Source: Filimonas zeae (GTDB lineage Bacteria; Bacteroidota; Bacteroidia; Chitinophagales; Chitinophagaceae). Taken from it: a DNA stretch of 64,000 nucleotides. The stretch's first letter is position 1. Each line of letters opens with the position of its first letter. A program made the translations under genes and the position numbers. The stretch covers positions 1 through 64,000 of the forward strand of contig NZ_BMIB01000006.1 in the NCBI RefSeq assembly GCF_014641615.1, read 5' to 3'. Under the pieces are notes generated by a model. That model was given only the letters and a program-made list of their open reading frames with translations. It was not told the origin of the DNA and made no database searches. Positions 42,696 to 51,450 of the stretch are shown in pieces.

Positions 42696-43499
42696 ATGGC
42701 ATTGATATCACGCAACTCTTTGTTTCTTAGTCTGTTCGTGGCTGCTGCTGCCTTCTGTTCCTGCGGTGGAAACAATGTAAAAACCCCTTCTGGCGCCACT
42801 ACAACAGAAGGCCCGTCTACCAACTTTACCAACCTCGATACCCCGGTATACTTTAGTGGCCTGTGGGTAAACGAAAACTATATTGGCAATGTAAAGCAGA
42901 ACAAATCGCCCAAAGCCGCACAAGCTGCAGCTGGCGAAATGAAAAGCTGTATCAATATCCCGCTGAAAACACTGGTACCCACTTCTTTCATTTTCGGTTT
43001 TCATGAAGGTGGCGATCCGCTGGTAGTGGTTAAAAACGGGCCTGATTTTCAACTGTGGGATCAGCAGAGCAAACAACCGGAGTTAACCATTAAGCTGGAA
43101 TCGCCCGAACGCATGAAAATTGGCAACGATGTGTTTGTTAAAATGGCTACACCTGGCAACAGCGCCGCGCAGGATCTGGGTATTCTTTCTTCTGTACTGT
43201 TCCGAGGCAACTATATTACTTCTAACGGCACCACCGTAGAGTTTACAGAAAATGGCGAGGTGAAGGGGCTGGATGGCTATACCTCATACAGCCCTATTAT
43301 AGATTATAACGATGTGGCACTGGATGTTGACCAGTTGATTATGGAAGGTCCTGGCAAACCTGCCGAGCATTTTGGGTTTAAGTTTGTTAACGATGCGTTG
43401 CTGGTATATCAGTTAAAATGCGTGCAGAAAGACACAGCTAAAAATACCTGCCTGAAGGTAGACTTTGGCGAAAGCAGATACATTTTAAAAAGAAAATAA
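42696..43499 (+). CDS. Hypothetical lipoprotein
   Basis: A 267-residue predicted lipoprotein. The signal (LFLSLFVAAAAFCSCGGN) has two candidate lipobox cysteines, AAAFC and FCSC. The mature part begins with a Thr/Ser-rich spacer (TPSGATTTEGPSTN), then alternating strands such as YFSGLWVNENYIG, KSCINIPLKTLVPTSFIFGFHEGGDPLVVV and FRGNYITSNGTTVEF. No catalytic motif is visible. The protein resembles uncharacterised Bacteroidota lipoproteins with a lipocalin-like or beta-sandwich look, but I cannot name a family. An alpha/beta hydrolase gene starts 23 bp after it. Confidence 0.78.
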   Translation: MALISRNSLFLSLFVAAAAFCSCGGNNVKTPSGATTTEGPSTNFTNLDTPVYFSGLWVNENYIGNVKQNKSPKAAQAAAGEMKSCINIPLKTLVPTSFIFGFHEGGDPLVVVKNGPDFQLWDQQSKQPELTIKLESPERMKIGNDVFVKMATPGNSAAQDLGILSSVLFRGNYITSNGTTVEFTENGEVKGLDGYTSYSPIIDYNDVALDVDQLIMEGPGKPAEHFGFKFVNDALLVYQLKCVQKDTAKNTCLKVDFGESRYILKRK

Positions 43500-43521
43500 G
43501 ATTGCCCTGACGGCGAGTAGC

Positions 43522-44169
43522 ATGACAACATATTTTATCAGTGGATTAGGTGCCGACAAAAGGGCTTTTGACAAAATAGAATTACCAGTTGGCTATGAGG
43601 CAGTGTATCTGGATTGGGTACCGCCGCTGGCCGATGAAAATCTGGAACAATACGCCGCACGCTTTGCCCAAAAGATAGACGCTTCAGCCCCCTTTATGCT
43701 GGTGGGTCTATCTTTTGGTGGTATGCTGGCAGTGGAAATAAGTAAAATAAAGCCCCCACGCCACCTGGTTCTGATAGCTACCGCCGCCACCCGTAATGAA
43801 TTACCACTGCCTTACCGCATTGCCGGCGGCCTTAGACTGGATAAATTGCTGCCTTATAAGCGACTTACCAAAAAGCCGGGCAAGTTTATCAACTGGCTGT
43901 TTGGCCCGCTGGATGAGGAGAGCAAAGAAATACTGCACAGCTTTATTAAAAACACCAATCCCGCTTTTTTAAAATGGGCTATAGGGCAGATAGCACGCTG
44001 GCGCAATACTGCCCATCCGGCCAACCTGTTGCAGATACATGGCAGTAAAGACAAACTGTTTCCTGCACAATTTTCCAAAGCTACCTTTGAAATGAAAGAT
44101 GGAGGGCACTTTTGCCTGTTTAGCCATTGCCGGGTAATTAACATGCTGCTGGCCAACCAGCTGCGGTAA
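43522..44169 (+). CDS. Alpha/beta hydrolase
   Basis: A 215-residue cytoplasmic alpha/beta hydrolase. The nucleophile elbow GLSFGG carries Ser64. The acid is likely in the stretch HGSKDKLFP and the base is His in GGHFCLF near the C-terminus. The oxyanion region is SGLGADKRAF. The family includes esterases and lipases with a small lid (residues about 95-150). The substrate is unknown. It begins 23 bp after the lipoprotein gene, so the two may share a transcript. A weak terminator follows. Confidence 0.85.
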   Translation: MTTYFISGLGADKRAFDKIELPVGYEAVYLDWVPPLADENLEQYAARFAQKIDASAPFMLVGLSFGGMLAVEISKIKPPRHLVLIATAATRNELPLPYRIAGGLRLDKLLPYKRLTKKPGKFINWLFGPLDEESKEILHSFIKNTNPAFLKWAIGQIARWRNTAHPANLLQIHGSKDKLFPAQFSKATFEMKDGGHFCLFSHCRVINMLLANQLR

Positions 44170-44171
44170 AA

Positions 44172-44200
44172 AAATGGCCCCTGTTAGACAACAGGGGCTT
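44172..44200 (+). terminator. Terminator after the hydrolase gene
   Basis: GCCCCTGTT pairs with AACAGGGGC around AGAC. The tail (TTCTGT) is only weakly T-rich. Confidence 0.6.
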
Positions 44201-44362
44201 CTGTAAATTACACACATGAGAAAGAGCGCAATATATTGCGCAATCCAACATGGCACAATACCTATTTGCAGGTAATTTGTGCCCGTTCAACCGCTTATCC
44301 ATTTCCCCCTCCCTGGTTTGCGGTATTCTTTTTACATTTCAGATTCAACCAAAGTTTTATAC

Positions 44363-47300
44363 ATGATAAAAACACTATCAGGCCTGGCGGTCTGCCTGGT
44401 ATGCACAACCCAGCTACCAGCCCAGATTGATGCAGGACTTTTCCGGTATGCAGATGTATCTCAAACACAGATTGTTTTTACCTACGCCAACGATATCTGG
44501 ATTATGCCAAAAGAGGGCGGGCAGGCCATAAAACTAAGTTCACCTGCCGGGGTAGAAAGCTTTCCCAAGTTCTCTCCCGATGGTAAAACCCTGGCATTTA
44601 CAGGCAACTACGATGGTAATAAAGACGTATACACCCTGCCGGTGAACGGTGGCGTACCACAGCGGCTTACACAGCACGGCTACCCCGACAGAGTGGTAGA
44701 CTGGACGCCCGATGGCAAGGTGCTTTTTGCCTCGCTGCGCGAAAGTGGTAAAGAGCGCTTTAACCAGTTTTATACTGTAGCGCCCACCGGTGGTGCAGTT
44801 ACCAAGCTGCCGCTGGCCTATGCAGAATTTGGCAGCTATAGCCCCGATGGTAAACAAATAGCCGTAACCTTCCGCAGCCAGGCTTTCAGAAGCTGGAAAA
44901 GATACCGCGGTGGATGGAAGGCAGATATTCATGTATACAACTTTGCCACGCAGACTTCGGAAAACATCTCTGCCAAAGACACAGCGGGCGATGAGTTTCC
45001 TATGTGGCACGATAAATATATTTATTTTCTGAGCGATCGCGGGCAGGACCTCCGCATGAACCTGTGGCGTTACAACACCACTACCAAAGCGGTGGAGCAA
45101 CTGACGCATTTTAAAGATTACGATGTTCACTTTCCTTCCATGGGGCCATCAGACATTGTGTTTGAAGCAGGTGGCAAGCTGTACCTGTTCTCACTCACCA
45201 GCCAGAAGGCAACCGAAGTAAAAGTATCTGTAATAACAGATAAAGCTACGCTGCGCCCACGTCAGGAAAACGTACGCAATTACCTGCAGTATATTACTAT
45301 CAGCCCCGATGGTAACCGTGTACTGGCAGGCGCCAGAGGAGATGTATTTTCGTTACCTGCAGAAGAAGGTTATGTAAAAAACCTTACCCATACCTCCGCA
45401 GCAGCAGAACGCAGTGCAGCATGGTCGCCCGATGGCAAAACCATTGCTTACTGGAGTGATGCCTCCGGCGAATACGAACTGTACTTACAGGATGCCACCA
45501 AAGAAACAGCCCCACAAAAGGTAACCAGCTATGGCCCCGGCTTCCGGTACGATCTGTTCTGGTCGCCCGATAGTAAAAAGCTGGCCTTTATAGATAAGGC
45601 TATGCGCATTTACATCTTCGATGTCAGCACCCGGCAAACAACAGAAGTAGATCATGCCCTGCGCTACATGCATGGCAACCTGGATAACTTCAGAGCCAGC
45701 TGGTCGCACGACAGCAAATGGCTGGCCTATGCCCGTGATCTGGACAACCAGCACGATGCGGTGTTTCTGTACGACTATACCAATAAAAAGGCACATCAGG
45801 TAACCAGCGGCTTTTACAGCTGCACCAATCCGGTGTTTGACAGAGAAGGTAAATACCTGTACCTGTTAACCAACCAGAACTTTAACCCTACGTATAGCGA
45901 TATTGATAACTCTTTTGTATACACCAATGCCATGCAGGTAGCAGCCATCAGCCTGCAGAAAGATACCCGCTCGCCCCTGTACGCTAAAAACGATACAGTA
46001 AGCGTGAAGCAGGAAGACGAGCCTGCTAAAAAAGACGAAGACAAGTCTAAAACCCTTGACAAAGGCAAGGATAAAAAAGACAAAAAAGACGACGACAAAA
46101 AAGAAGATAAGAAAGACGAAAAAAACGTAAAGATTGATCTGGACCAGATAGAGCGCCGCTTAACGCTGTTACCTGTAGCACCAGGCAACTATAACAGGCT
46201 ATCAGCCGGTAAAGGCAAGCTGATCTATATCAAATATGCAAGCGGTGCGCCTCCTTCCATCCGCTACTTTGATCTGGAAGAGCGGGAAGAAAAAACCATC
46301 CTTAACAACAGCGGCTTTTACCTCCTTACCGCCGATGGCCAGAAAATGCTGGTATCGCAAAACGGCAACTGGGCAGTAATTAAAGCGGCCGAAAACCAGA
46401 AGCCAGACAAGCAGGTACCGGTAAAGGATATGAAGATGACCGTTGAGCCTATGGCAGAGTGGAAACAAATATTCACCGATGCATGGAGGCTTGAGAGAGA
46501 CTACTTCTACGATCCGGGTATGCACGGCGTTAACTGGCAGCAGGCAAAAGAGCGCTACCAGAAAATGCTGGAAGGCGCAACTACCCGCGAAGAGGTAAAC
46601 TTTGTAATAGGCGAACTGATTGGCGAACTGAACGCCTCACACACTTACTATGGTGGTGGCGACGGCGACCGCGAAAAGAGCACCAGCGTAGGCTACCTGG
46701 GTATTGACTGGGAGGCTGCCGGCAACTTTTACAAAGTAAAAACCATACTGCGTGGTGCTACCTGGGATGCGGAAGCACGCTCTCCGTTAGACCAGCCCGG
46801 CATTAACGTAAAAGAAGGCGATTACATTCTGGCCGTAAACGGAGTGCCGTTAACAACTACGCAGGAGCCTTATGCCGCTTTTCAGGACCTGAGTGAAAAA
46901 ACAGTAGAGCTGACGTATAACAGCACCCCCGACCGGAAAGGTGCTAAAACCATAGTGGTAACCACTATGGAGGATGAATACCGCCTGCGCAATCTGGCCT
47001 GGATTGAAGGCAACCGCAAGCGCGTGGAAGAAGCCACCAACGGTGAAGCGGGTTACATTTTTGTACCCAGCACAGGCGTGGATGGTCAGAACGAACTGAT
47101 ACGGCAGTTTAACGCCCAGTGGGATAAAAAATCGCTGGTAATAGATGAACGCTTTAACAACGGTGGTCAGATACCCGACCGGTTTATAGAACTGCTGAAC
47201 CGTAAACCGCTGGCGTTCTGGGCCATACGCGATGGCAGCAAGTGGCCATGGCCTCCTTACGCCAACTTCGGCCCCAAAGTAATGCTTATTAACGGCTGGA

Positions 47301-47641
47301 GCGGCTCGGGTGGCGATGCCTTCCCCGACTACTTCCGCAAAGCGGGCCTGGGGCCATTGATTGGTGCCAGAACCTGGGGCGGGTTGATAGGCATCAGCGG
47401 CCTGCCTGATCTTATTGATAACGGCAATATTACCGCCCCCTCTTTCCGTATGTACAACCCCGATGGCAGCTGGTTTGCCGAAGGGCATGGGGTAGAACCC
47501 GATATTGCCGTGGATGAAAACCTGGGCCAGATGGCCAGAGGGATTGATCCGCAGCTGGAAAAAGCCATCAGCACTATTAAAGAACTGCTGAAAACCAAAG
47601 GCTACACCGCACCAGGGGCGCCCACGTACGAAAAACGTTAG
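44363..47641 (+). CDS. Tricorn-like S41 family protease with beta-propeller domains
   Basis: A 1092-residue exported protease of the tricorn type. A signal peptide (MIKTLSGLAVCLVCTTQLPAQ) precedes two beta-propellers (about 25-330 and 330-545) with repeated SPDGKTLAF- and PDSKKLAF-type blades. A Lys/Asp/Glu linker (about 560-590) follows, then the protease core: helical bundle with WRLERDYFYDPGMHGVNW, a PDZ domain (about 770-850, INVKEGDYILAVNGVPL) and the C-terminal S41 domain with ERFNNGGQIPD and the serine-containing GWSGSGGDAFPDY (about 976-988). In archaea tricorn trims peptides; in Bacteroidota secreted forms are common. Homology starts at the ATG at 44363. Confidence 0.92.
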   Translation: MIKTLSGLAVCLVCTTQLPAQIDAGLFRYADVSQTQIVFTYANDIWIMPKEGGQAIKLSSPAGVESFPKFSPDGKTLAFTGNYDGNKDVYTLPVNGGVPQRLTQHGYPDRVVDWTPDGKVLFASLRESGKERFNQFYTVAPTGGAVTKLPLAYAEFGSYSPDGKQIAVTFRSQAFRSWKRYRGGWKADIHVYNFATQTSENISAKDTAGDEFPMWHDKYIYFLSDRGQDLRMNLWRYNTTTKAVEQLTHFKDYDVHFPSMGPSDIVFEAGGKLYLFSLTSQKATEVKVSVITDKATLRPRQENVRNYLQYITISPDGNRVLAGARGDVFSLPAEEGYVKNLTHTSAAAERSAAWSPDGKTIAYWSDASGEYELYLQDATKETAPQKVTSYGPGFRYDLFWSPDSKKLAFIDKAMRIYIFDVSTRQTTEVDHALRYMHGNLDNFRASWSHDSKWLAYARDLDNQHDAVFLYDYTNKKAHQVTSGFYSCTNPVFDREGKYLYLLTNQNFNPTYSDIDNSFVYTNAMQVAAISLQKDTRSPLYAKNDTVSVKQEDEPAKKDEDKSKTLDKGKDKKDKKDDDKKEDKKDEKNVKIDLDQIERRLTLLPVAPGNYNRLSAGKGKLIYIKYASGAPPSIRYFDLEEREEKTILNNSGFYLLTADGQKMLVSQNGNWAVIKAAENQKPDKQVPVKDMKMTVEPMAEWKQIFTDAWRLERDYFYDPGMHGVNWQQAKERYQKMLEGATTREEVNFVIGELIGELNASHTYYGGGDGDREKSTSVGYLGIDWEAAGNFYKVKTILRGATWDAEARSPLDQPGINVKEGDYILAVNGVPLTTTQEPYAAFQDLSEKTVELTYNSTPDRKGAKTIVVTTMEDEYRLRNLAWIEGNRKRVEEATNGEAGYIFVPSTGVDGQNELIRQFNAQWDKKSLVIDERFNNGGQIPDRFIELLNRKPLAFWAIRDGSKWPWPPYANFGPKVMLINGWSGSGGDAFPDYFRKAGLGPLIGARTWGGLIGISGLPDLIDNGNITAPSFRMYNPDGSWFAEGHGVEPDIAVDENLGQMARGIDPQLEKAISTIKELLKTKGYTAPGAPTYEKR

Positions 47642-47665
47642 TCCTTTTCTGTTTCACATACCATC

Positions 47666-47705
47666 AACCGCGCATGTACTTATCCACATGCGCGGTTTTA
47701 TTTTA
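47666..47705 (+). terminator. Terminator after the tricorn-like protease gene
   Basis: AACCGCGCATG pairs with CATGCGCGGTT, then TTATTTT. Confidence 0.85.
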
Positions 47706-47823
47706 GCCATACCGCTACAATAGCCCTGTTTTTGTACAAAACACATGGTTTATAACACCAGCCGTTTTTACCGTCTCACTTAATGGCTTATTTTTACAAA
47801 TTCAAAAAAAAGGTTAGGAAGCA

Positions 47824-49842
47824 GTGCCAGATATTATACAATTATTACCCGACAATATTGCAAACCAGATAGCCGCCGGTGAGGTAATTCAGCGCCCCGC
47901 CAGTGCCGTAAAGGAGTTTCTGGAAAATGCAGTGGATGCGGGTGCTACTGAAATACGATTAATTGTAAACGACGCCGGCAAAAGCCTGATACAGGTAATT
48001 GACAACGGCAAAGGCATGAGCGAAACCGATGCCCGCATGAGCTTTGAGCGCCATGCCACCAGCAAAATAAAAAAAATTGACGATCTGTTTAAGGTACGCA
48101 CCATGGGCTTCCGTGGTGAGGCACTGGCCTCTATTGCGGCCGTTGCACAGGTGGAGCTGAAAACACGCCGCGCAGAAGATGAGTTGGGTACTTATGTGGA
48201 AATAGAAAACAGCGCCGTGGTTAAACAGGAGCCTTGTGCCTGCCCCGTAGGCACCAACATGTGCATGAAAAACCTGTTTTTTAACGTACCTGCCCGCCGC
48301 AACTTTTTAAAAAGCAATGCCGCAGAAATGCGCCATATAGTAGATGAGTTTATCCATGTGGCTATGGCATTTCCGGAAATCTTTTTCTCTTTTACCGCCA
48401 ATGGCATAGAGCAGTTTCACCTGGAAGCAGGCAGCCTTAAACAGCGTATTGTACAGCTGATGGGCAACCAGCACAGCAGCAAACTGGTACAGGTAAAAGA
48501 AGATACCGACTATATGAACATATTCGGTTTTGTGGGTAAGCCCGAAACAGCCCGCAAAACACGTGGCGATCAATACTTTTTTGTAAACAGCCGCTATATC
48601 AAAAGCCCCTACCTTAACCATGCGGTTATGAGTGCTTTTGAAGGTATGCTGCCTAAAGACAGCTTTCCGCTGTATGTACTGTTTATTGATCTGGACCCAA
48701 CCCAGGTAGATATTAACGTACACCCCACCAAACAGGAGATTAAGTTTGAGGACGAAAAGATTGTATACGCTTTTGTACAGGCAGCCGTAAAACATGCACT
48801 GGCCACATTTAGCGTAGCACCCTCACTCGACTTTACTCTTAACGCCGACATACAACAGCTGGATGCTGTTAGCAAACCCTTTACCAATAACGAGCAGGAG
48901 AATGCCTCCGGCTCTCAGTTATACCAGACATTTACCCAAAAGCATCAGGCCCACGCTATAGAGGGCAGCAACAAAAGCGAACTGAAGCACTGGAAAGAAT
49001 TTTTTACGCCACTGGGAAGAGAGGGAGAGCAGCGTGAACAAAGTACCCCCCAGGGCAGCAGCAGTGCTTCGGGCAGAACCGATAGTTATATGGAAAGAGG
49101 CACTACATCAAACAGACAGGAAAAAGCAGCACAGGGCCACTGGGCCTTACCCGGCGAACGCGCCTTACCAGGGCTCTCCGGCAGCGGCAGCGCCTTTGAT
49201 GATATTGGCGGTATTTCAGGCGGCGGCATGGAGGGCCTGTATTCACTGGAAATGAGTACCGGCAGGCAACTGGCTCCCAACGCGCTGTTTATTCAGTTAC
49301 ACAACACCTACATACTCGCTCCTGTAAACAACGGCTTTCTGGTAGTACACCAGCAGCTGGCGCACGAGCGTATATTATACGAACGTTATTCTCTCGCGGC
49401 ACACTCGCACAACATGGCCTCACAGCAAAGCCTGTTTCCTTCTACGCTGGAACTGGCACCTGCCGATGCGGTGCTGTTGCAGGACTTACTGCCCGAGCTA
49501 AAAGCCATCGGTTATCAGGTAGAACCTTTTGGTAAAGACAGCTTTATTATACAAGGCACCCCGGCAGATATTACCCAGGGCAACGAGCGCCATTCTATTG
49601 AATTACTGATAGAGCAGTTTAAACACTTCAGCAGCGATATCAAATTCAGCAAGCGCGAAAAACTGGTACGCTGTATGGCCCGCCAGCAGGCTATCAAAAC
49701 CGGGCAGGTACTTTCTCAGCAGGAAATGTTACGCCTGGTAGAAGAACTGTTGAAATGCAGCACGCCCAATGTAACGCCTACCGGCAGCCCTACTTATCTG
49801 GAGTATAAGGAAGACTATCTGGATAAGATGTTTGGCAGATAA
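47824..49842 (+). CDS. mutL: DNA mismatch repair protein MutL
   Basis: A 672-residue mismatch repair mediator that links MutS to strand incision. The N-terminal GHKL ATPase has FLENAVDAGAT, DNGKGM, TMGFRGEAL and GTNMCMKNLFFNVPARRNFL. The transducer domain includes VNSRYIKSP and DINVHPTKQEIKFED. A variable Ser/Gly-rich linker covers about 350-465. The C-terminal dimerisation domain reads HQQLAHERILYE where the endonuclease motif DQHAxxExxxxE is expected, and TPTGSP where CPHGRP is expected, so the metal-dependent nuclease site appears lost. The start is a GTG that aligns with the family N-terminus. No mutS or mutH is nearby. Confidence 0.95.
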   Translation: MPDIIQLLPDNIANQIAAGEVIQRPASAVKEFLENAVDAGATEIRLIVNDAGKSLIQVIDNGKGMSETDARMSFERHATSKIKKIDDLFKVRTMGFRGEALASIAAVAQVELKTRRAEDELGTYVEIENSAVVKQEPCACPVGTNMCMKNLFFNVPARRNFLKSNAAEMRHIVDEFIHVAMAFPEIFFSFTANGIEQFHLEAGSLKQRIVQLMGNQHSSKLVQVKEDTDYMNIFGFVGKPETARKTRGDQYFFVNSRYIKSPYLNHAVMSAFEGMLPKDSFPLYVLFIDLDPTQVDINVHPTKQEIKFEDEKIVYAFVQAAVKHALATFSVAPSLDFTLNADIQQLDAVSKPFTNNEQENASGSQLYQTFTQKHQAHAIEGSNKSELKHWKEFFTPLGREGEQREQSTPQGSSSASGRTDSYMERGTTSNRQEKAAQGHWALPGERALPGLSGSGSAFDDIGGISGGGMEGLYSLEMSTGRQLAPNALFIQLHNTYILAPVNNGFLVVHQQLAHERILYERYSLAAHSHNMASQQSLFPSTLELAPADAVLLQDLLPELKAIGYQVEPFGKDSFIIQGTPADITQGNERHSIELLIEQFKHFSSDIKFSKREKLVRCMARQQAIKTGQVLSQQEMLRLVEELLKCSTPNVTPTGSPTYLEYKEDYLDKMFGR

Positions 49843-49886
49843 GCATTACTTACACAAGTATACCCGCTCTATTATGGGGCAGCAAC

Positions 49887-49926
49887 AAAAAGATGGCGTA
49901 TCGTAAATCCGATACGCCATCTTTTT
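49887..49926. terminator. Bidirectional terminator after mutL
   Basis: AAAAAGATGGCGTATCG pairs with CGATACGCCATCTTTTT around AAATC-type loop bases; A/T tracts lie on both sides. Confidence 0.9.
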
Positions 49927-50031
49927 GTTCGGGAACCTGATGGTATCTATTGTTGTTTATAAAATGCTCAGGGCCTTCATTTTATTGTTGATACCACCTA
50001 TTTGTATGGGTAGTGCATGGTACTTATGGCA

Positions 50032-51378
50032 TCAGTACTCTTCTATAATATCTGTAAGAAACTGCTCTACGCCCCTGCGTATAACACTGGCTGCTGCCTG
50101 ATGATTGTTTACCAGCACAGAAAAGGCCAGTACTTTGTTTTTACGGGTTAACAAATAACCACTCAACGCTATGTTGTTACTCAAAGTTCCTGTTTTGGCA
50201 TAAATGCGGCCTGCATAAGCTTTGTAATAACCGGTTAAGGTTCCTGCATCACCAGTTTGCAATATGCCTGCTATACGCTTCCAGTTAAAGTCAGCACTCA
50301 TTTTCGCCAGCAGCCACACCAGGTCCTGTGGTGTTATCAGGTTGTACCGGCTAAGGCCACTGCCATCTACCCAGCGCGGGCGTTGCGGCATGGCGCTGTA
50401 ATCCTCCTCCAGCATGGCTTGTATAACAGAGGCAGTACGCATATCGTTAAAACGCTTTCTACCTGCCATCAGCAATGCCTGCTCTGCGTAAAAGTTATCG
50501 CTCCGGTGCATCATAATACGCAGCAGGGCATCTACCGGCTGACTGTGTATCACCGTTCTATTGCCTTCCGGTTCCGGCGTAGCCTCATCAGCAGGTTGCT
50601 GCCAATGGATAGGTTTATGCAGGGTATCGGCCAGTAATTGCATATTCAGGCTATCGCTGGTAATAAAGGGTATTGTAACAGGCTTATAGCTGTTGCCGGT
50701 GGCAGCGTAAGTAAACCTGTTCTCATGCAATGTCCGTTGCAGTTTGTTTATATAACCTGTTTGGTTGTTACCCGTAATAACTGATGTAAAAGAAGCAGGC
50801 ACCACCTGTTTTTCACCGCTCCGGCCACTCACGGTAAGCAGGTTGCCATAAATAGGTAAAGCGCTTCTTTCCGCCATATAATCTTCTGTAAAATCATCCC
50901 AGGCCCAGCCGGTACCCCACGCATTTCCGTTCCATCGCTGTGCCCCGGCCTGTAACGGTTTGGTGGCTTTGCACAGCCAGTCATATACAGGCTGGTATGC
51001 AAAATCCGGATGCAGCAGGGTAGGGTCGCCCGTGGGCAATAGCTGTAGTGCATCCCGGGTTTCCACTACCTCCAGGCCATCCAGGCTATCACCCAGATAC
51101 TTCATGGCGGTATAGCAGGTAAGCAACTTCATATTGCTGGCAGGAATAAAATATTTGTCGCCCTGGTAGTTATACAAATACGCACCGGTACGCAGGTCCA
51201 TTACACAAACACCAGTGTGGGCATTGGCCAGCGCCGGTAAAGACAGCGGTGATTGACCAGTGGCTACAGCAGTTTTGCGGGAAGCGGTACAGGAAACCGC
51301 CAGCACAGGCAGTATTCCTAAACAAAGCTTTAACAAATAATCTTTTTTCCTAATTAACCGTACCGTTTCACCTATCAT
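50032..51378 (-). CDS. dacB: D-alanyl-D-alanine carboxypeptidase / endopeptidase, PBP4 type
   Basis: A 448-residue class C penicillin-binding protein that trims peptidoglycan stem peptides. A hydrophobic signal with lipobox-like LAVSC (Cys30) suggests a lipoprotein. Active-site motifs are SNMK at 81-84 (SxxK), SDN in MHRSDNFYAEQ (SxN) and KTG in IYAKTGTLSNN near 394. The order and spacing, with a large insert between SxxK and SxN, match the S13 family. The ATG at 51378 lies 72 bp from the divergent M13 peptidase gene. It faces mutL across a terminator. Confidence 0.9.
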   Translation of the reverse strand: MIGETVRLIRKKDYLLKLCLGILPVLAVSCTASRKTAVATGQSPLSLPALANAHTGVCVMDLRTGAYLYNYQGDKYFIPASNMKLLTCYTAMKYLGDSLDGLEVVETRDALQLLPTGDPTLLHPDFAYQPVYDWLCKATKPLQAGAQRWNGNAWGTGWAWDDFTEDYMAERSALPIYGNLLTVSGRSGEKQVVPASFTSVITGNNQTGYINKLQRTLHENRFTYAATGNSYKPVTIPFITSDSLNMQLLADTLHKPIHWQQPADEATPEPEGNRTVIHSQPVDALLRIMMHRSDNFYAEQALLMAGRKRFNDMRTASVIQAMLEEDYSAMPQRPRWVDGSGLSRYNLITPQDLVWLLAKMSADFNWKRIAGILQTGDAGTLTGYYKAYAGRIYAKTGTLSNNIALSGYLLTRKNKVLAFSVLVNNHQAAASVIRRGVEQFLTDIIEEY

Positions 51379-51424
51379 TACCCTTTTTTAACCAAATTAA
51401 ATAAAAGGGCGTCCCCCCGGTGAA

Positions 51425-51432
51425 TAAATTTG
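51425..51432 (+). promoter_or_regulatory. Putative -7 box of the M13 peptidase gene
   Basis: TAAATTTG, an exact TAnnTTTG match, lies 18 bp before the start codon at 51451. No clear -33 box is seen. Confidence 0.35.
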
Positions 51433-51450
51433 CCGCTTCAAGCATAAAAC

